Shown: positions 11,462 to 23,695, counted from the stretch's first letter. The stretch is DNA of 64,000 nt from Myotis daubentonii (GCF_963259705.1 NC_081844.1:17779715-17843714), one strand, 5' to 3'. The notes: a model not told the origin generated them from the sequence alone. A program made the numbers and translations.

Positions 11462-12451
11462 AATGAACAATAATCCCTTATTCAGCATTTGGGGTGCACA
11501 AAAGCAATCTTTGCAAAACATTGATTTAGTTTTTAGTGCTCCTCTAAAAGATAAGAAGAGGCCCTCGTCATCATACACAATTCACAGAGAGAACGGTCCT
11601 GCCCTGGGTCATTTGGAGCAGAGCACAGTGAAGCACTATTTATCACCATTGGCCTCAAATGGCGCTCCCCAAAGACCGGGGCCACAGAGAAGCTTCCAGC
11701 GCGCTGTGAATCACGCCCGCCCAGTGCTCTGCAGCTGGGACCGCTCTCCTCTTTCATGGAGCCATAGAAGCAGAAGCTGTTAAATTCTGAAGGACCCAGA
11801 AATCACTCTGGCTGCAGCCTGCTTTTCCCTACGAGGAACCTGAGTGTATTAGCCGAGGTTGTGCTAGCTGTTGGAATGGGTACACCCTCTCACAGTGGGG
11901 ACGCAGGAACCCAAGCTTCCTTCATCCGTGGCTCCACCACCTTCTTCGAAGGAAGAAGAGAGAGCAAGGAGGTCATGGGTGAGAGGTTCCTACCTGCCAG
12001 GTTTGGAAGTAGCACCTACTGCTTCCACCCACATCTCATTGGCCAACACTCAGTCCTTTGATCGCCCTAGGCTCACAGAGGCTGAAAAATGCAGTTTAGC
12101 TGTTACCCCAAAAGAAGGGGACACGTGGCTGGTAAACAGCTGGTGCCAGCCACACCAAGCACCTCAGATAACTTTCCTGAGCCCATCCACCCGCCCTCAA
12201 GCAGCTGAGGCTGTACCCGGGACCTGTTTCTGAATGTGAAGATCTACTGACTATCCCCACCTTTCTCTCCTCTTGGCGCTGTGTACTGGCTTCATGATAC
12301 ACATTTTCTCCTGTCCCTAAATTCATGTTGTCCTTGACTTTACTCCGTGGGCTATGAAAAACAACAATAAGGAAACGGAAACGTTAGCTGACAGTTTCCC
12401 AGGTGAAAGAGCACCTGAGAGGAGAGATCATTAGTAATAGAAAAGAGAGTT
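11462..12451. other. Single-copy sequence, nothing recognised
   Basis: Overlapping short open frames on both strands (for example 11463-11783, 11871-12233) have no recognisable domain. The last bases form the left duplication of the following L1. Confidence 0.45.
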
Positions 12452-12767
12452 AAGATAAATACCACATGATCTCACTCATTTGTGGAATATAGAGAACAAC
12501 ACAGACTGATGAACAGGGACAGATCCAAAGACAGAGAAACATTGATCAGACTATCAATCCCCAGAGGGAAAGTAGAGGAGGGTGGGGGTAAAGGGAAGAG
12601 ATCAACCAAAGGACTTGTATGCATGCATATAAGCCAAACCAATGGACATGGACAACAGGGGGATGAGAACATGAGTGTGTGTGGGGGGGGGGATGTTGGG
12701 GGTTAACGGGGAGATGAGGACACATTTGTAATACCTTAACCAATAAAGAAATTAAAGATTAAAGAAA
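12452..12767 (+). mobile_element. L1 3' end, 5'-truncated insertion
   Basis: It starts in the last codons of L1 ORF2 ('taccacatgatctcactcat') and contains the bat L1 3' UTR ('agatcaaccaaaggacttgt', 'tgcatgcatataagccaaac') and tail ('accaataaagaaattaaaga'). It is flanked by an aatagaaaagagagtt-type repeat: 12436-12451 at the left and aaagaaaagagagtt near 12766-12780 at the right. It contains a run of 9 G. Confidence 0.9.
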
Positions 12768-14605
12768 AGAAAAGAGAGTTGTCCTGTTGCAAGTGTCTGG
12801 CATCCTACCCCAGCTGTAATGAACTGCTGGGATATTTCTCCCACAGTCCCAGGTAATCGAATATTGAAAGGACCTCAGAAATAGCTAAAACAGAGGAAAG
12901 AAGCTACCACACTTATTGATCCATCATGGAACCTTAAGCCACACCCACTGGGTCTCTCAACTAAACAAGTGAAAACAATGCCTCACACCAGGCATCTGTG
13001 GTCACACAGATGAAATGTGATACTGTAGACAAAATTAGTTGACCCGAGGTCTGGAATGTAGTTGGTTCTCAATCAATGCTAGTCGGCTTTGAACCTGAAT
13101 CAACCTCAAGTTCATACTATAGATTTAATAGTTATAGCATAGTTTGTTATAGAATGCTCTGTGCCCCTGACCAGGTGAGAATAATTTGGTGTTTAGACAA
13201 GGGCTCACATATGTTCAATGACCCAAGTGCTGTATGTAGGAAGCCACTGTCACCTGGAGAGATTCAGGAGTGCCTGCTGGGAGCAAAGGCCAGGCCTAAA
13301 GCTGCTGTCACACACTTGTTTGTTATTCCAGATCCAGCAGCATACCTGGGTCCCCCCACCACAGCTCCTCCTTCCCTCTGTTCAACAAACTCAAAGCCAG
13401 GAGCCCCCCGCCCACCACCACCACCACCACCACCAAGCATCCCTAGCCTCTTCGTGAAACCCACCCAATCACAGATAAAGCCTCATTTGCACTTCCATTT
13501 CCTTGCTACGTGACTTTGGACATTTAATAAATGGTAGCTATTATTTTTATTATTGAGTTCATTATTATTTGCAGGGCACACTGATGTTCCCTCCCTCTGA
13601 GGGTCTTCACTGCCTCTGAGATGTATTGTCTCCTGGGGGGAGGTGAGTGTATCCACACACGGTGCTCCTGAGCCTCGGATCCAGCGGGCCATACAGCACA
13701 CTCTCCTGGTCCCTGAGGCATGGAAAGATGACTGCAAACCATGATGAGATCTCTCTCCTGGTAGAGGTCTCCAGTGTCCCAATGAGGGGTGAGATCCTGG
13801 ACCTGGAGAAAGGGGGCCTGAAAGCTGGTGATAAGATTGTTGGCTCTGGCACTGGGATTTATGAGGTTCCAAGGGGTGAGGAGGAAGAGAAGACGTCATG
13901 GAGCTCAGGCCCAGGAGCCCGGTGCTGCCCGCACTCACGGAGCTGAGACCTGCAGGGACGCTTCTACACAGCCCCTGCACCGCAGGTCCAAGAGGCAAGG
14001 TGATGGCAGCCCAGTCCAAGGCTCCGCACTCTTCATGCCTGATCGCATGCCCCATCCTTGGCCCAGTCAATGACATGAGCTCTGCCGTGTGTTCCCAAGG
14101 TCCTTATATTCGTTCCCACCCCAGAGAACAGGTCATTGGTTTTTCTTCCATATTCCCTTAGCATTTGTACACACCCTATTACTATGAAGAAACATTATAC
14201 TGTAACTGTCCATTTGCTTGTCTGTCCACACCGGGGTCGGATAGCAAGTCTTACTCCACACCTGTAGTGAGCAGGTCTTCAATAAATGTTTGTGGACTAG
14301 CAACTGGCCTCTTTTGCCAGATACTTAAGCTCCTGACCCCTGACTCTCACTGGACACGGGATCCTATCTCTTTGCTACCTCACTTCCAGACACACCCCTG
14401 GCCAGTCTTTTCCTGGACCAGCCTTAGCGCAGAACGCCATTCTAGAACTTGCTGTGCTCTTGAACTCTGAGAGTGCCTTTCCTAGTCCTACATGGCCCCC
14501 ACCTCCACATCTGAGTGCTGCCATGCAGGCTCACCCTCCCCACGTCCCAGTCCACACAGGGGCCTGTTGGGCAGGCACAGGGCTTGGAATGAAGAGGGCA
14601 GGGGT
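12768..14605. other. Single-copy sequence with a (CCA)n tract at 13410-13436
   Basis: The CCA tract accounts for the His-, Pro- or Gly-rich frames crossing it. A 197-residue minus frame at 13483-14076 overlaps plus-strand frames and shows no domain. No exon is supported. Confidence 0.45.
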
Positions 14606-14860
14606 TTACCCTGGCTGGGTGGCTCAATTGGTTGGAGCATCGTCCTAAACACTAAAGGTTATGGGTTTGATTCCCAGTAGGGCACTACCAAGGTTGCAAG
14701 TTTGGTCCTGGGTTGGGGAACATATAGGAGGCAACTGATCAATGTTTCCCATTGATGTTACTCTCTTGCTCTTCTGTCCTCTCTCTCTCTTAAAAAAAAA
14801 AAAAAACAATAAAAATCAATGAGAAAACATAACCTATGGTGAAGATTAAAAAAAAAAAAA
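14606..14860 (+). mobile_element. Ves-related SINE, older variant
   Basis: The tRNA-like head 'ccctggctgggtggctcaat' and B-box-like 'gggtttgattccca' are present, then 'ggaggcaactgatcaatgtt' and an A-rich tail with two poly(A) blocks. Direct repeats gaagagggcaggggt (14591-14605) and aagaaggcaggggt (14861-14874) flank it. It is more diverged from the young Ves copies in this window, so it belongs to another subfamily. Confidence 0.9.
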
Positions 14861-14874
14861 AAGAAGGCAGGGGT

Positions 14875-15254
14875 CCACCCCAAGTTCCCCAGATCAGGAA
14901 TAATGCCATCTATCCATCTATTGTAAATCGCCTACCATCGTCACCCCTCAGCTTGTTCAACTACTGTAGAGAGCGGTGGTTAAAACTGACCTGTTGGCAA
15001 AGCCACAAACAAGTCCCAGCTTAGAGGGCACAGCCCTCTTAGCATAATTAGGCTTGACCTTATGATGCTCCCTAGATCTTCTCTTGGTAGCTAATGGGCT
15101 GTGGGAGGTGCAGCAAGTGCTGCCAAAACAAGTGAAACTCACAAGAACAGTGTAACTATGGTGACCACTACATTGTTTACCTCTGGCTATAAAATAAAGG
15201 CTCAGCTTGTCCTTTGGGTCTCTCACTGTGGCCTCAGCCAGGCACAGGAGATCC
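14875..15254. other. Single-copy sequence, nothing recognised
   Basis: No recognisable repeat, gene or motif. Confidence 0.4.
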
Positions 15255-15262
15255 ACCTAGAC

Positions 15263-15708
15263 CAGCGGTTCTCAACCTGTAGGTTGCGACCCCTTTGGTG
15301 GTCGAACGACCCTTTCACAGGGGTCACCTAAGACCATCCTGCATATCAGATATTTACATTATGATTCATAACAGTAGCAACATTACAGTTATGAAGTAAC
15401 AATGAAAATAATTTTTAAAAAATATATTCTATTGATTTTTTACAGAGAGGAAGGGAGAGGGATAGAGAGTCAGAAACATCGATGAGAGAGAAACATCAAT
15501 CAGCTGCCTCTTGCACACTCCCCACTGGGGACGTGCCCACAACCAAGGTACATGCCCTTGACTGGAATCGAACCTGGGACCCTTGAGTCTGCAGGCTGAC
15601 GCTCTATCCACAGAGCCAAACCAGTCAGGGCAGCAACAAAAATAATTTTATGGTTGGGTCACAACATGAGGAACTGTATTTAAAGGGCCAGAAGGTTGAG
15701 AACCACTG
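15263..15708 (+). mobile_element. Non-autonomous hAT carrying a nested Ves SINE
   Basis: Inverted ends 'cagcggttctcaacct' and 'aggttgagaaccactg' lie between 8-bp duplications acctagac (15255-15262) and atctagac (15709-15716). Without the SINE the element is about 230 bp and matches the copy at 44980-45202 in reverse orientation, sharing 'cgacccctttgg' and 'accctttcacaggggtcacc'. It has no transposase. Confidence 0.92.
15417..15631 (-). mobile_element. Ves SINE nested in hAT, antisense
   Basis: Full-length Ves in reverse, ending at the right with 'agccaaaccagtcagggc'. The duplicated target is the hAT sequence 'aaaataatttt', present on both sides (ending at 15416, and near 15640-15650). It therefore inserted after the hAT had landed. 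Confidence 0.93.
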
Positions 15709-15716
15709 ATCTAGAC

Positions 15717-16469
15717 CCAGTTTATTCTCTTTGTCTGTCTTTTCTTTAATCCTTTACCGCCGCCCCCAGGCTCACCGAACCCTTGGCTGTGCTGACCCAG
15801 CACAAACTACACATAGATGAAATGATGCCAAACTCAGAGCAGAACTCAGGAATGAAAGTGAAGATGGAGGCACCTTGAAAAACCATGTTTGTTCAGTCAG
15901 TTCTGTCTTTGACACAGCCAGCAAGCACGTAGTCGTAGACAGTTCACCTACACCAGTGTTTGGATAAGGCTGGCTCCACGTGCCCCCTCCACCCCGATGA
16001 TAGCTCTGTCCAGCGACGGTGGGCAGGGCACCTCTGACACTGGCATTCCTCAGATCTCAGAAACGCCCACAGTGGGTTATGAGGGAGTAGGGGAAGGTAG
16101 AGGTTTTTCTTCAGCGCTGTCAAATAAGTGGATCAGCAAAATAGGAAGTGGCAGAGAGCAGAGACTGCCTGTGTTATTCCAAGCTTGTGATCCCATCTCA
16201 CATGCTCTGCTGAGCCGGTGAACAAAGCAGCCCTCAGAAAACTGGTGCTCAGCGTCGGCAGCCCCAGCTCTGCTCCCCTCGCTCACGAGTGAACCTGACC
16301 TCCCAGAGGGAGTCCATCACTGGCTTCAGTGTCCTTGGGACTCCTGCTGCACATCTGTTGAGTTCAACATTTACTGAACACTTACTAAGACCAAGCATCA
16401 TGACCCTGGTCCCTTTGATAGTCATGAAAAAGAAAGACTCACCCTCCCTGCGCTCAATGACCTCTCAGT
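15717..16469. other. Single-copy sequence, nothing recognised
   Basis: Short frames only. 'gagttcaacatttactgaac' near 16360 may be a MIR or L2 tail remnant. Confidence 0.4.
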
Positions 16470-16965
16470 CAGGAGCCATAGTTGAGAGTTCTCCTACCCC
16501 ACACTTCCAGGAGGTCACTCTCCTGCTCAAGAACCTGCAATAGCTCCCTAGCACTTTGGTTTCAGGAACAAACTCCTCTGCCTGATTTTCAAGCACCTAC
16601 CCCCAACCTGGGCCCACCTTACCTTGCTAACTATAGCCTAAACTCACCACCCCTGCAGGTAACGTGTTGTCGTTGTGCCAGGCTCTGCCTGTCTTCATTA
16701 GGCATGCTGTAACTTCTCACCTGAACCCTTGAAGACCTGGCTCAAATTCCATGAGCCCTGTGTGATTTCTGTTGCTTCCAATCTCCAGTTCACCGAGAGT
16801 AAGCCACAATCCTGCACTAAGTTCTTCTCTAATTGCTTTGAGCAGTCTCTCTCCCTCTCTCTCACACTAGATTATAAGGTCCTGAAGGGCAGAGACTATT
16901 CAATTAAGCTCAATTCAACAAATATTTATTGAACACCTACCATTATCCCCTGTCTGTGTTTGTTG
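16470..16965 (+). repeat. L2 LINE 3' region
   Basis: 'ctcctgctcaagaacctgca', then 'gacctggctcaaattccatg' and 'gattataaggtcctgaaggg', ending in a 'caacaaatatttattgaaca' tail. This is the order of L2 3' sequence with its terminal repeat. Confidence 0.6.
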
Positions 16966-17526
16966 ATGTGTTGACTGACAGCCTGGTCCAGGCTCCAGGC
17001 TCCTCCAGGCAGAAGGGCAGCTTTTATGATAAAGAATTTAAGCTACAACCTTATGCAAATCTCAGCACCGTGCCCTTCTCTTAATGTCCTCAGGGCATCC
17101 CTGAAATTCAATGAACGTACAACCCAGTCTCAGAGCCACCTTGAGAAATAGGAAACCATTTCTTCTCCCCCCGTAAGGCCGAGCATCCTGAGGGGTGCAC
17201 CTGGCACAGCAGGAACAGGTGTGGTAATGCCACCTGGCCTGTGGGGACCTGGCTCGCACAGGGAGTTTCCCGTTTGGAGCCCAGGGCCTGTGTCTCCTCT
17301 GGGCCGGAGGATGAGGCCCCGACAGGGGCAGAGCCTTCTCCACGAAGACCGCCTCATCCTCTCCCTCTGCCTTGAAGCTGCTGCAGACCCACCCATTTTC
17401 CAGGGCCGATGCCTCAGTGCTACCTGCGTGTTGGTTCCCTGCTTCGCTCAGCGCCCTACCCCCAACCCTTCCTTCCAGAGGGACAGGGAGGAATCCAGCG
17501 GCTCACTCTTTTGCGTGTTGGCCTAT

Positions 17527-17541
17527 TGCCATCTAGTGGCC
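17527..17541 (-). promoter_or_regulatory. CTCF-like binding motif
   Basis: The minus strand reads 'ggccactagatggca', a close match to the CTCF core (CCASYAGRKGGCR). It sits in single-copy DNA, not in a recognised repeat. A motif of this quality is a plausible bound site, but occupancy cannot be seen from sequence. Confidence 0.5.
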
Positions 17542-18504
17542 GCGTGGCATAAACCACACTCCCTTCTAACCCCATGAAAGCCCTTCTCCCTTCCTTGAAA
17601 GAGGGAAGAAAAGAGCTCTGGTTTTCAAGCCCAGGGTCCTGAAAACTACAAAGACCACCAGGGGCTCCAGTGTCCTCAGGAAGTTACCTGAACACCTGCC
17701 AGAGAGGTTGGGATCCGGCCCTCCACGGGGTGATAGGCTGGGCTTTTCTCCAAGCAAACTGAGGAGTCCCCAAGACAGGGAGCGGGCAGTAGGGAGAGAG
17801 GAAGGAGGAGGCAGAGGAAGAGGGAGAAGGAAGGGGAGTGATCAGTGTTCACAGACCCACGGAGAGCCAGGGTGAGATGCACAAATGCCAGGCCAGTGGG
17901 GGAGGGTGTGCCAGAGACGCCCCAGTCCCATCGCAGTGAATTAATTACCTGTGGGATCTGAAATGAGGAACATGAACATTCACGGGGCTGTGGCCTGAAA
18001 GTCAGCAAGGCTGCCCTGGGGCCGCCCCTCTGACCTCGCCTGGAACCTGAGTTAGCTCCTCCTTCTCCAAGTGCACCTCCCTGGCTCCACACGGACACTG
18101 GTCACCTGAGGGCTGACCTGCTCCTGGAGGTGGCACATCCTGTTCTTACTGACATCCCTGCATCCCTGGCTCCTCCTCCCATGTTTCTGTCACCAAAGTG
18201 GCTCTCAGTGAACAAAACCTCCACCTGGGCTGACAGCAGGGCAGACAGGGCCCCTGGCAGCCCCTCACCCCACCCCCAGCCCCCTGCAGGTCTCTTCTCG
18301 TGCTGCTGCTCTAAACTCTCCTCTCCCCCCCCCCCCCGCCTTCGAGCATCCTTGCTCCATTTGGAAGAAATATCTTCCTGCTGGAGGCAATGAAAATAAA
18401 AGTACAAGCAGGCAGGGTGGTCCTCTTGCCTCTCCCCCTGAGGAAGGCTGCCAGTCCCGCGCCCGCCCTGCCGTAGGGAGGCCCCTGCCTTCAGCGAGAG
18501 CCGA

Positions 18505-18690
18505 GGTGATGAGGAGGGCTATTAAGCAAATTCATTATTGACTATTTCACATTAGATTCCATTTTTTTCCCCTTTGATGCCAACACAACTAATAAAAATG
18601 CACTTTATCTTCTTGGATTTATGGGCTCGTAAAGCTGCTTTCATGTACCTCGGGGAATTGGGATTAAAGGAGAATTAAACATCTCAGTGA
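18505..18690. other. Candidate conserved non-coding element
   Basis: AT-rich block in a GC-rich neighbourhood, with no repeat resemblance and several homeodomain-type words ('attaagcaaattcattattg', 'caactaataaaaatgc', 'gagaattaaac'). This composition is typical of conserved developmental enhancers. Conservation itself is inferred, not seen. Confidence 0.3.
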
Positions 18691-19479
18691 AAGCCGCTCA
18701 GGTAGGGGGGTGGGGAGCAGCCGGGTGGGCGGGGGGGAGAAGAAGAGGAATGATTCAAGGACAAGAAATAAACTGAAGTAAAAACCTGGCAAAAATATGG
18801 CTTTAATATATTGTAAAAGAATAAAAACCTCATAAAAAGTTATCACCAGACATGAGGAGTTCGTAATGCCGCCCATTGTGGATTCTGGAAGGAACTTTGT
18901 GGGAGATGAGAGTCATTAAGTAAAAGTGAGCGAGAACCGGCAGGGAGAGGCAGGGAGAGGCAGGAAGGAGAGGAGGCCAGAGAGGCTGCCAGCGCAGAAG
19001 CTGGGGGGCCGCCGCCCTCAGTCTCATGACCACGGAAAGTCCTCCCACAGGTGTCAGTGGGAGATGTCTGGACCCCGTGTCTGGGGAGGGAGCTAGTCCT
19101 GGCTCTTGCCAACCATCCATGAGACCGGGATGGATCACTTAATCTCTGTTTATCTTCTTCTCCTTTAACCAGGGACACACCCTCAGGCAGCTTCTTCCCA
19201 AAGTCATGGCAACAACCGAATACAAGAGGGCAAGGCATGGGGCTTTCTTTGATTCGACCCAAAAATGTGAAAGCCACTCTTGTCATTTCTTTTTCTTCAT
19301 CCCCAAACCCGGGTTATCAGCAATCTTGTCGTTTCTACCTGGATACTCTCCTTCTTTTTCCTTTCTCCATCTCCATCTCCCAGGTGCAGCCAGGTACTCC
19401 CCCCCCCGCTCCCCCCCCCCCAACCACTGCACTAGCATCTTCCGAGGTCATGCTCCCCACAGCGGCTGGAATGATCTTG

Positions 19480-19950
19480 TAGACATATAATCACGTGGCC
19501 TTCCCTGCTTAAAAGCCTTCACGGGCTTCCCCTTGAATTTGGGACAAAGTTCAGAACCCTTGACCTGGTCTAGAGGGCCCAATCTAGCCAGGCCCCTGTT
19601 TCCAAACTCACTCCTCACACCCAGGCCTTCTTTCTGTTCCTCGGCCACACCCAGCTTGTCCCGCCTCTGGGCCCCGTCTTTGTGTAGCGAGCTCTCCCCC
19701 ACCCTTCCCATGGTCGCCTGCCTCTGTGGATTAATCTCAACTCAGGAGCCGCTTAGACTTCCACCAAACGAAGCCCCCCCACCACTACCCTCCCAACCCC
19801 TCCCCCCCCCCCCCCCCCCCCGTGCTCGGACCCTATGCTTTTCCTACATCACAATGGAGGTTTAACTGACATCACTGTTGGAGCGATGTATTTCCCTGTG
19901 TATTTACATTTCATATCTGACTTTCCTATTAAATTGTAACTCTTGGGAGG
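19480..19950 (+). repeat. L2 LINE fragment with poly(C) tract
   Basis: 'gcttaaaagccttcacgggc', then 'acctggtctagagggcccaa' and 'taaattgtaactcttgggag' follow L2 3' order. A run of 20 C at 19802-19821 lies inside it and may be a sequencing or assembly weak spot. Confidence 0.5.
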
Positions 19951-21924
19951 CAAAGAGGGTTGCTATTTGAAGGCCAGTTTGACTGAAGATAGTAAGGAGG
20001 AGCGTGGTAAGAATGAGGCCAGCTCCTGCAAGGCCTTCTGGGTCATGATCAAGACTTTTTATTCTATGAGCAAAGGGAAGCTGTGAGGTGTTTTAAGTGG
20101 TGGCTGTGAGGTGCTTTAGAGCAAACGCAGAAATGAAAAGGCCTCTTGGAAGGCTTTTGCCGCACCTCCTGGGGAGAGGTCTTGGACAAGAGTGATGCTG
20201 TTGGAGATGGGATACCATTTTGGAGAGCGAATCCACATGCATTGGGCCCACTTTGGATGAGATATTCCCACTGTCTTACAAGGTGAACACACAATAAAGA
20301 AGGTCCAACAACCTTTATTTCCCTGATACACATCAATGTGTGTAGACACCCATAACAATTCTTCCTAATGACCCCCCTTATTCATCGTGTAGGGTTTTAT
20401 GTTCCTTTTCTTGTGCCAAAGAATTATTAGTGAGCCGAAGTGCCCTGATGACTAATAGGTACATTTCCCCTTTCTGTTGATTCCAGCTTCGTTCTGAGTA
20501 GTTTCGGAATTCCTCAGCTCACGTCCTTGCATTTGAATCCTGCTTTAATCACAGTCTCTGAACGTGCTTTTGCAGGAGATGGGAGCAGTGCTGCTGGGGG
20601 AGTCGGAGGGGAGAGGCCAGGAGCCAGGCCTGGGACAGGACGCTGCTGCTTTGAAGAGGGACTCGGAAGGAAGGAGGATGGGTTGATTCAGAGAAGAGAC
20701 TGGGCTCCTGGAACTAGCTCAGTCCCTGAGAATCTATGGGATGTGAGACAAGTGGCACCCCCACCTCTTAGAGCCAAGCAGATCCCCGTTCTTCTGGGGC
20801 TTTCATTCATCCAGCACCAGTATCGAGGACCTACTATGTGCCAGATGCTTCCCAGGTGTTAGCAACAGAATGATAAGTGACAAAGAAAGCACCTTTGTGG
20901 ATGAAATGCTTGGAAGGGCTAAACACTGTATAAGCAACACGGGGTGTTACTGCAGCAACCTCAGCACCAGGGGAGCAGGGACAGCCCAGCGCTTCAGACA
21001 GGGACTCTGGTCTCCAGAGAGCGCCCACGTGAGCACGCACTGCTCCCTTACCTTGTCCTCGTGCCCCTCAAAGAGAAAGCATGGCTTGAGGGAAATTTCC
21101 TGGCAATCAGCTCATGCATGATTTATAAGTGTATGGTTCTAAGAGGCATCTGAACGTTGGGGCATAGATCTCAGTAATTAATCCTAGGAGGTCCCTAATG
21201 ACAGAGGAGACTGTGCTGTGTGGAAGTTGCTTTAATACTAAACAGCTTGTGTTATCTAACAAATGAGAACATTTCACACCCAATAAATGTCACTTTGATA
21301 AGTGCTACTCGCAGTCGTAAATCTGACAAATAACACACAGGCAAGACCTCACCCACACTTGCTCTTCCCCAGCCCATCTTCTGCGGGTCCTCTCGCACCT
21401 CGTGCTGTGAGGAGTCCACCTCCGTCTTCACAGCCACCCTGGGGCTCTGCGTGGGGAGACTCACAGCCAGACTCTCCACGGTACCGACACCGCGGCGCCT
21501 GCATCCACATGGAAGCTTTGCAGTTGCCTAGCAAATATGGGCCATTTTAAGTGCAAGACTGGATCGTGCGGACAGATAAATAAAGCAAAACAAACCCACA
21601 CAAAAAGCCCAAGTCCCTGCTTTTTTCTCCGTTCTCTTATTCAGGACACATCGGAGACTGCTGGGAGTTGGCTACGATGATAAAAATCACCCCAGCTCAT
21701 CATCAAAAAGCATTTAAGTGATTAAATGTGTCTTACTGAATCGAAGAAACTGAAAAGATCTAATCTTTCCCCTCTGGGCTAACAGTGGATCTGTGCTGTT
21801 TGCCACATGGAGAAGACGTTCTCTTGTACAGCCCTGTCTCTCAGCTCCATGAGTGGCCCGGAGGAGCGTGGAAGGACAGAGGGCTCTGGGTTCCATCAAT
21901 CTGGGACGAAGGCAGAAGCCAAAT
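19951..21924. other. Mostly single-copy sequence
   Basis: The block 'tattctatgagcaaaggga' with 'gaagctgtgaggtgttttaa' near 20060-20100 looks like an old interspersed repeat. 'ctactatgtgccagatgctt' near 20830 is a MIR or L2 tail word. Otherwise nothing is recognised. Confidence 0.4.
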
Positions 21925-22470
21925 TAAACGTATGCAAAACAAAATTGCTGAAAGAGAAGGATCCTGTATGATTCCAGCTATACCACAATCTGGAAAAGGC
22001 AAAACTATGGAGACAGTAGAAGGATGAGTGGTCGCCAGGGGCTGGAAGGGAGGGATGAGTAGGTGAAGCACAGGGGTTTACAGGGCAATGAAACTCTTCT
22101 GTTTGGTTCTTGATACATGATGGACACATGATACATTTGTCAAACTCACAGAGGCACAACACAAAGAGTGAACCTTAATGTAAGCTATGGACTGCAATTA
22201 ATAATTGTATTTATTACTATTTCATATATAAACATATATTAATACATTAATGCATATAAATATTGATTATATATTAATATTTATAAATATTCATTATATC
22301 AATATTGACTCATCAAATGTAGCAAATGCACCACCCTAATGCAAAGTGTTAATAATAAAGGAAATTTGGGAGTGGGGGGCAAGAGGTTATATGGAAACTT
22401 TTTATACTTTCTGTTCAATTTTTCTGTAAACCTAAAACTGCTCTAAAAATAAATTGTATTAATTTAAGGG
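21925..22470 (+). repeat. Old L1 (L1ME-type) 3' end
   Basis: Sense-strand L1 3' sequence: 'tgattccagctataccacaa', 'gtggtcgccaggggctggaa', 'gagtgaaccttaatgtaagc' and the terminal 'ctaaaactgctctaaaaata'. The middle (22200-22320) is expanded by an AT-rich, ATATTA-like stretch absent from the usual L1ME consensus. Confidence 0.8.
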
Positions 22471-22639
22471 AGGGCTTATTTATGGCTCCTTGGGCTCAAG
22501 GTCACAAGACTTCTTAAAAGTTCCTTTAATGAGCACTGTCCTCAATAAGCACAGGATGTGAGGGTCAAACCAAGCTCAGGTTGACAGTTGATGAGGGGGA
22601 TCCAGGTGGCTCCCAGGTGGCTTTAAGAAGGTCATCTCC

Positions 22640-22830
22640 CAACCTGACCACTTTCTTTTTTGCCTCCCCCTACTTGCATCTCTTCACACTGGAAGTGGCG
22701 TAGTCCCCCGCTGGACTGTGAGTTCTGTGGTAGCAAGTAGACTTGGTCTATTTCATTCATTGCTGTATCCCTAGGGTCTGGAACTGTGCCTAGAACATAG
22801 TAAATACTCAACAAATAATTACAGAACTAA
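22640..22830 (+). repeat. L2 LINE 3' end
   Basis: 'ctggactgtgagttctgtgg', 'cattgctgtatccctagggt' and 'agaacatagtaaatactcaa' give the classic L2 3' terminus. Confidence 0.75.
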
Positions 22831-22837
22831 TAAATAA

Positions 22838-23105
22838 GTTCATTCTGGAAACCTCTTGCTACTCGGGTTTCACTGTTGGGCCCAGTGTGCGAGTGTGTGT
22901 GGGGGGGGGGGGGAGGAGAGGGAGGGACCCCGAGATAAACTCCCCTGTCTTCCTGTTTCTTAAAGGAAGGGCGCTAGTCAGAGCCACTACAGATCCTTTG
23001 GGTTTTCAGGTCAATGGACTGGCCTGGCCCGCATACCCCCGTGTCCTGTCCTGTCAGGCTTTCTTGCAGAAATACCTAGACCCGATGAGTTCTTCACCTT
23101 TGTTC

Positions 23106-23146
<41 letters not shown>
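22838..23146 (+). mobile_element. Candidate retrocopy of unknown origin with 38-A tail
   Basis: About 270 bp of unrecognised sequence, including a G13 run at 22901-22913, ends in an uninterrupted run of 38 A (23109-23146). A 16-bp repeat with one mismatch, cagaactaataaataa (22822-22837) and cagaattaataaataa (23148-23163), brackets it. That is the structure of an L1-mobilised insertion, and the pure tail implies it is young. The repeat is A/T-rich, so chance similarity is possible. No polyadenylation signal is seen upstream of the tail. Confidence 0.4.
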
Positions 23147-23148
<2 letters not shown>

Positions 23149-23648
23149 AGAATTAATAAATAAATGAATATAAGCACATATCCAGCTATTCACTACATAT
23201 CTCTGAGTTCCTCTGATTCACCATCCCAGGAGATGTGGATACTTATAAAACATGGCCTCTACCTTTAAGGGGCTTATAGGATATCAGATAGAAATCACTG
23301 AATTTGTAAATTACAGTTCTAGGCAATGTGTGATGATCATTCTAGGCGTCATAGTCTAGTTCTGTATGCCCAATGTCATGATGTATCTGTGATTACATAA
23401 AGTGTCCGGTACAGTGCCTGGCAAATGGGAAGCTCCATGAAGGTTTAGTAATTCCCCTTTCTAAAAAATGCCTAGCAACAAATGGGTGATTAAACCCTAT
23501 TCTTCTCTACTTTCAGGGCAGAATCCCACCATCTAATACTTCCTATGGGCCTATTGATCTTACCCTTGATAAACAACAACTCTTTTTTTTAATTGTAGCC
23601 TTACAGTTTACAAGTATAAGGTACTTTCACATATAGATACACATGTAT

Positions 23649-23650
<2 letters not shown>

Positions 23651-23692
<42 letters not shown>
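23651..23692 (+). repeat. (CA)n microsatellite
   Basis: About 21 uninterrupted CA units. Confidence 0.98.

Positions 23693-23695
<3 letters not shown>

Larger units (their letters stand above)
16966..19479. other. Single-copy region with candidate regulatory sequence
   Basis: No repeat is recognised over 2.5 kb apart from low-complexity runs (C13 at 18325-18337, a G-rich tract at 18704-18738 and C-rich tracts near 19400-19420). This is the longest repeat-poor, relatively GC-rich stretch in the window. It holds a CTCF-like motif and an AT-rich block, listed separately. Frames of up to 147 residues exist on both strands without a domain. Confidence 0.45.

Noticed and set aside
13483..14076. 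197-residue minus-strand open frame
   Set aside because: No domain, overlaps frames on the other strand, low-complexity Ser/Pro composition.
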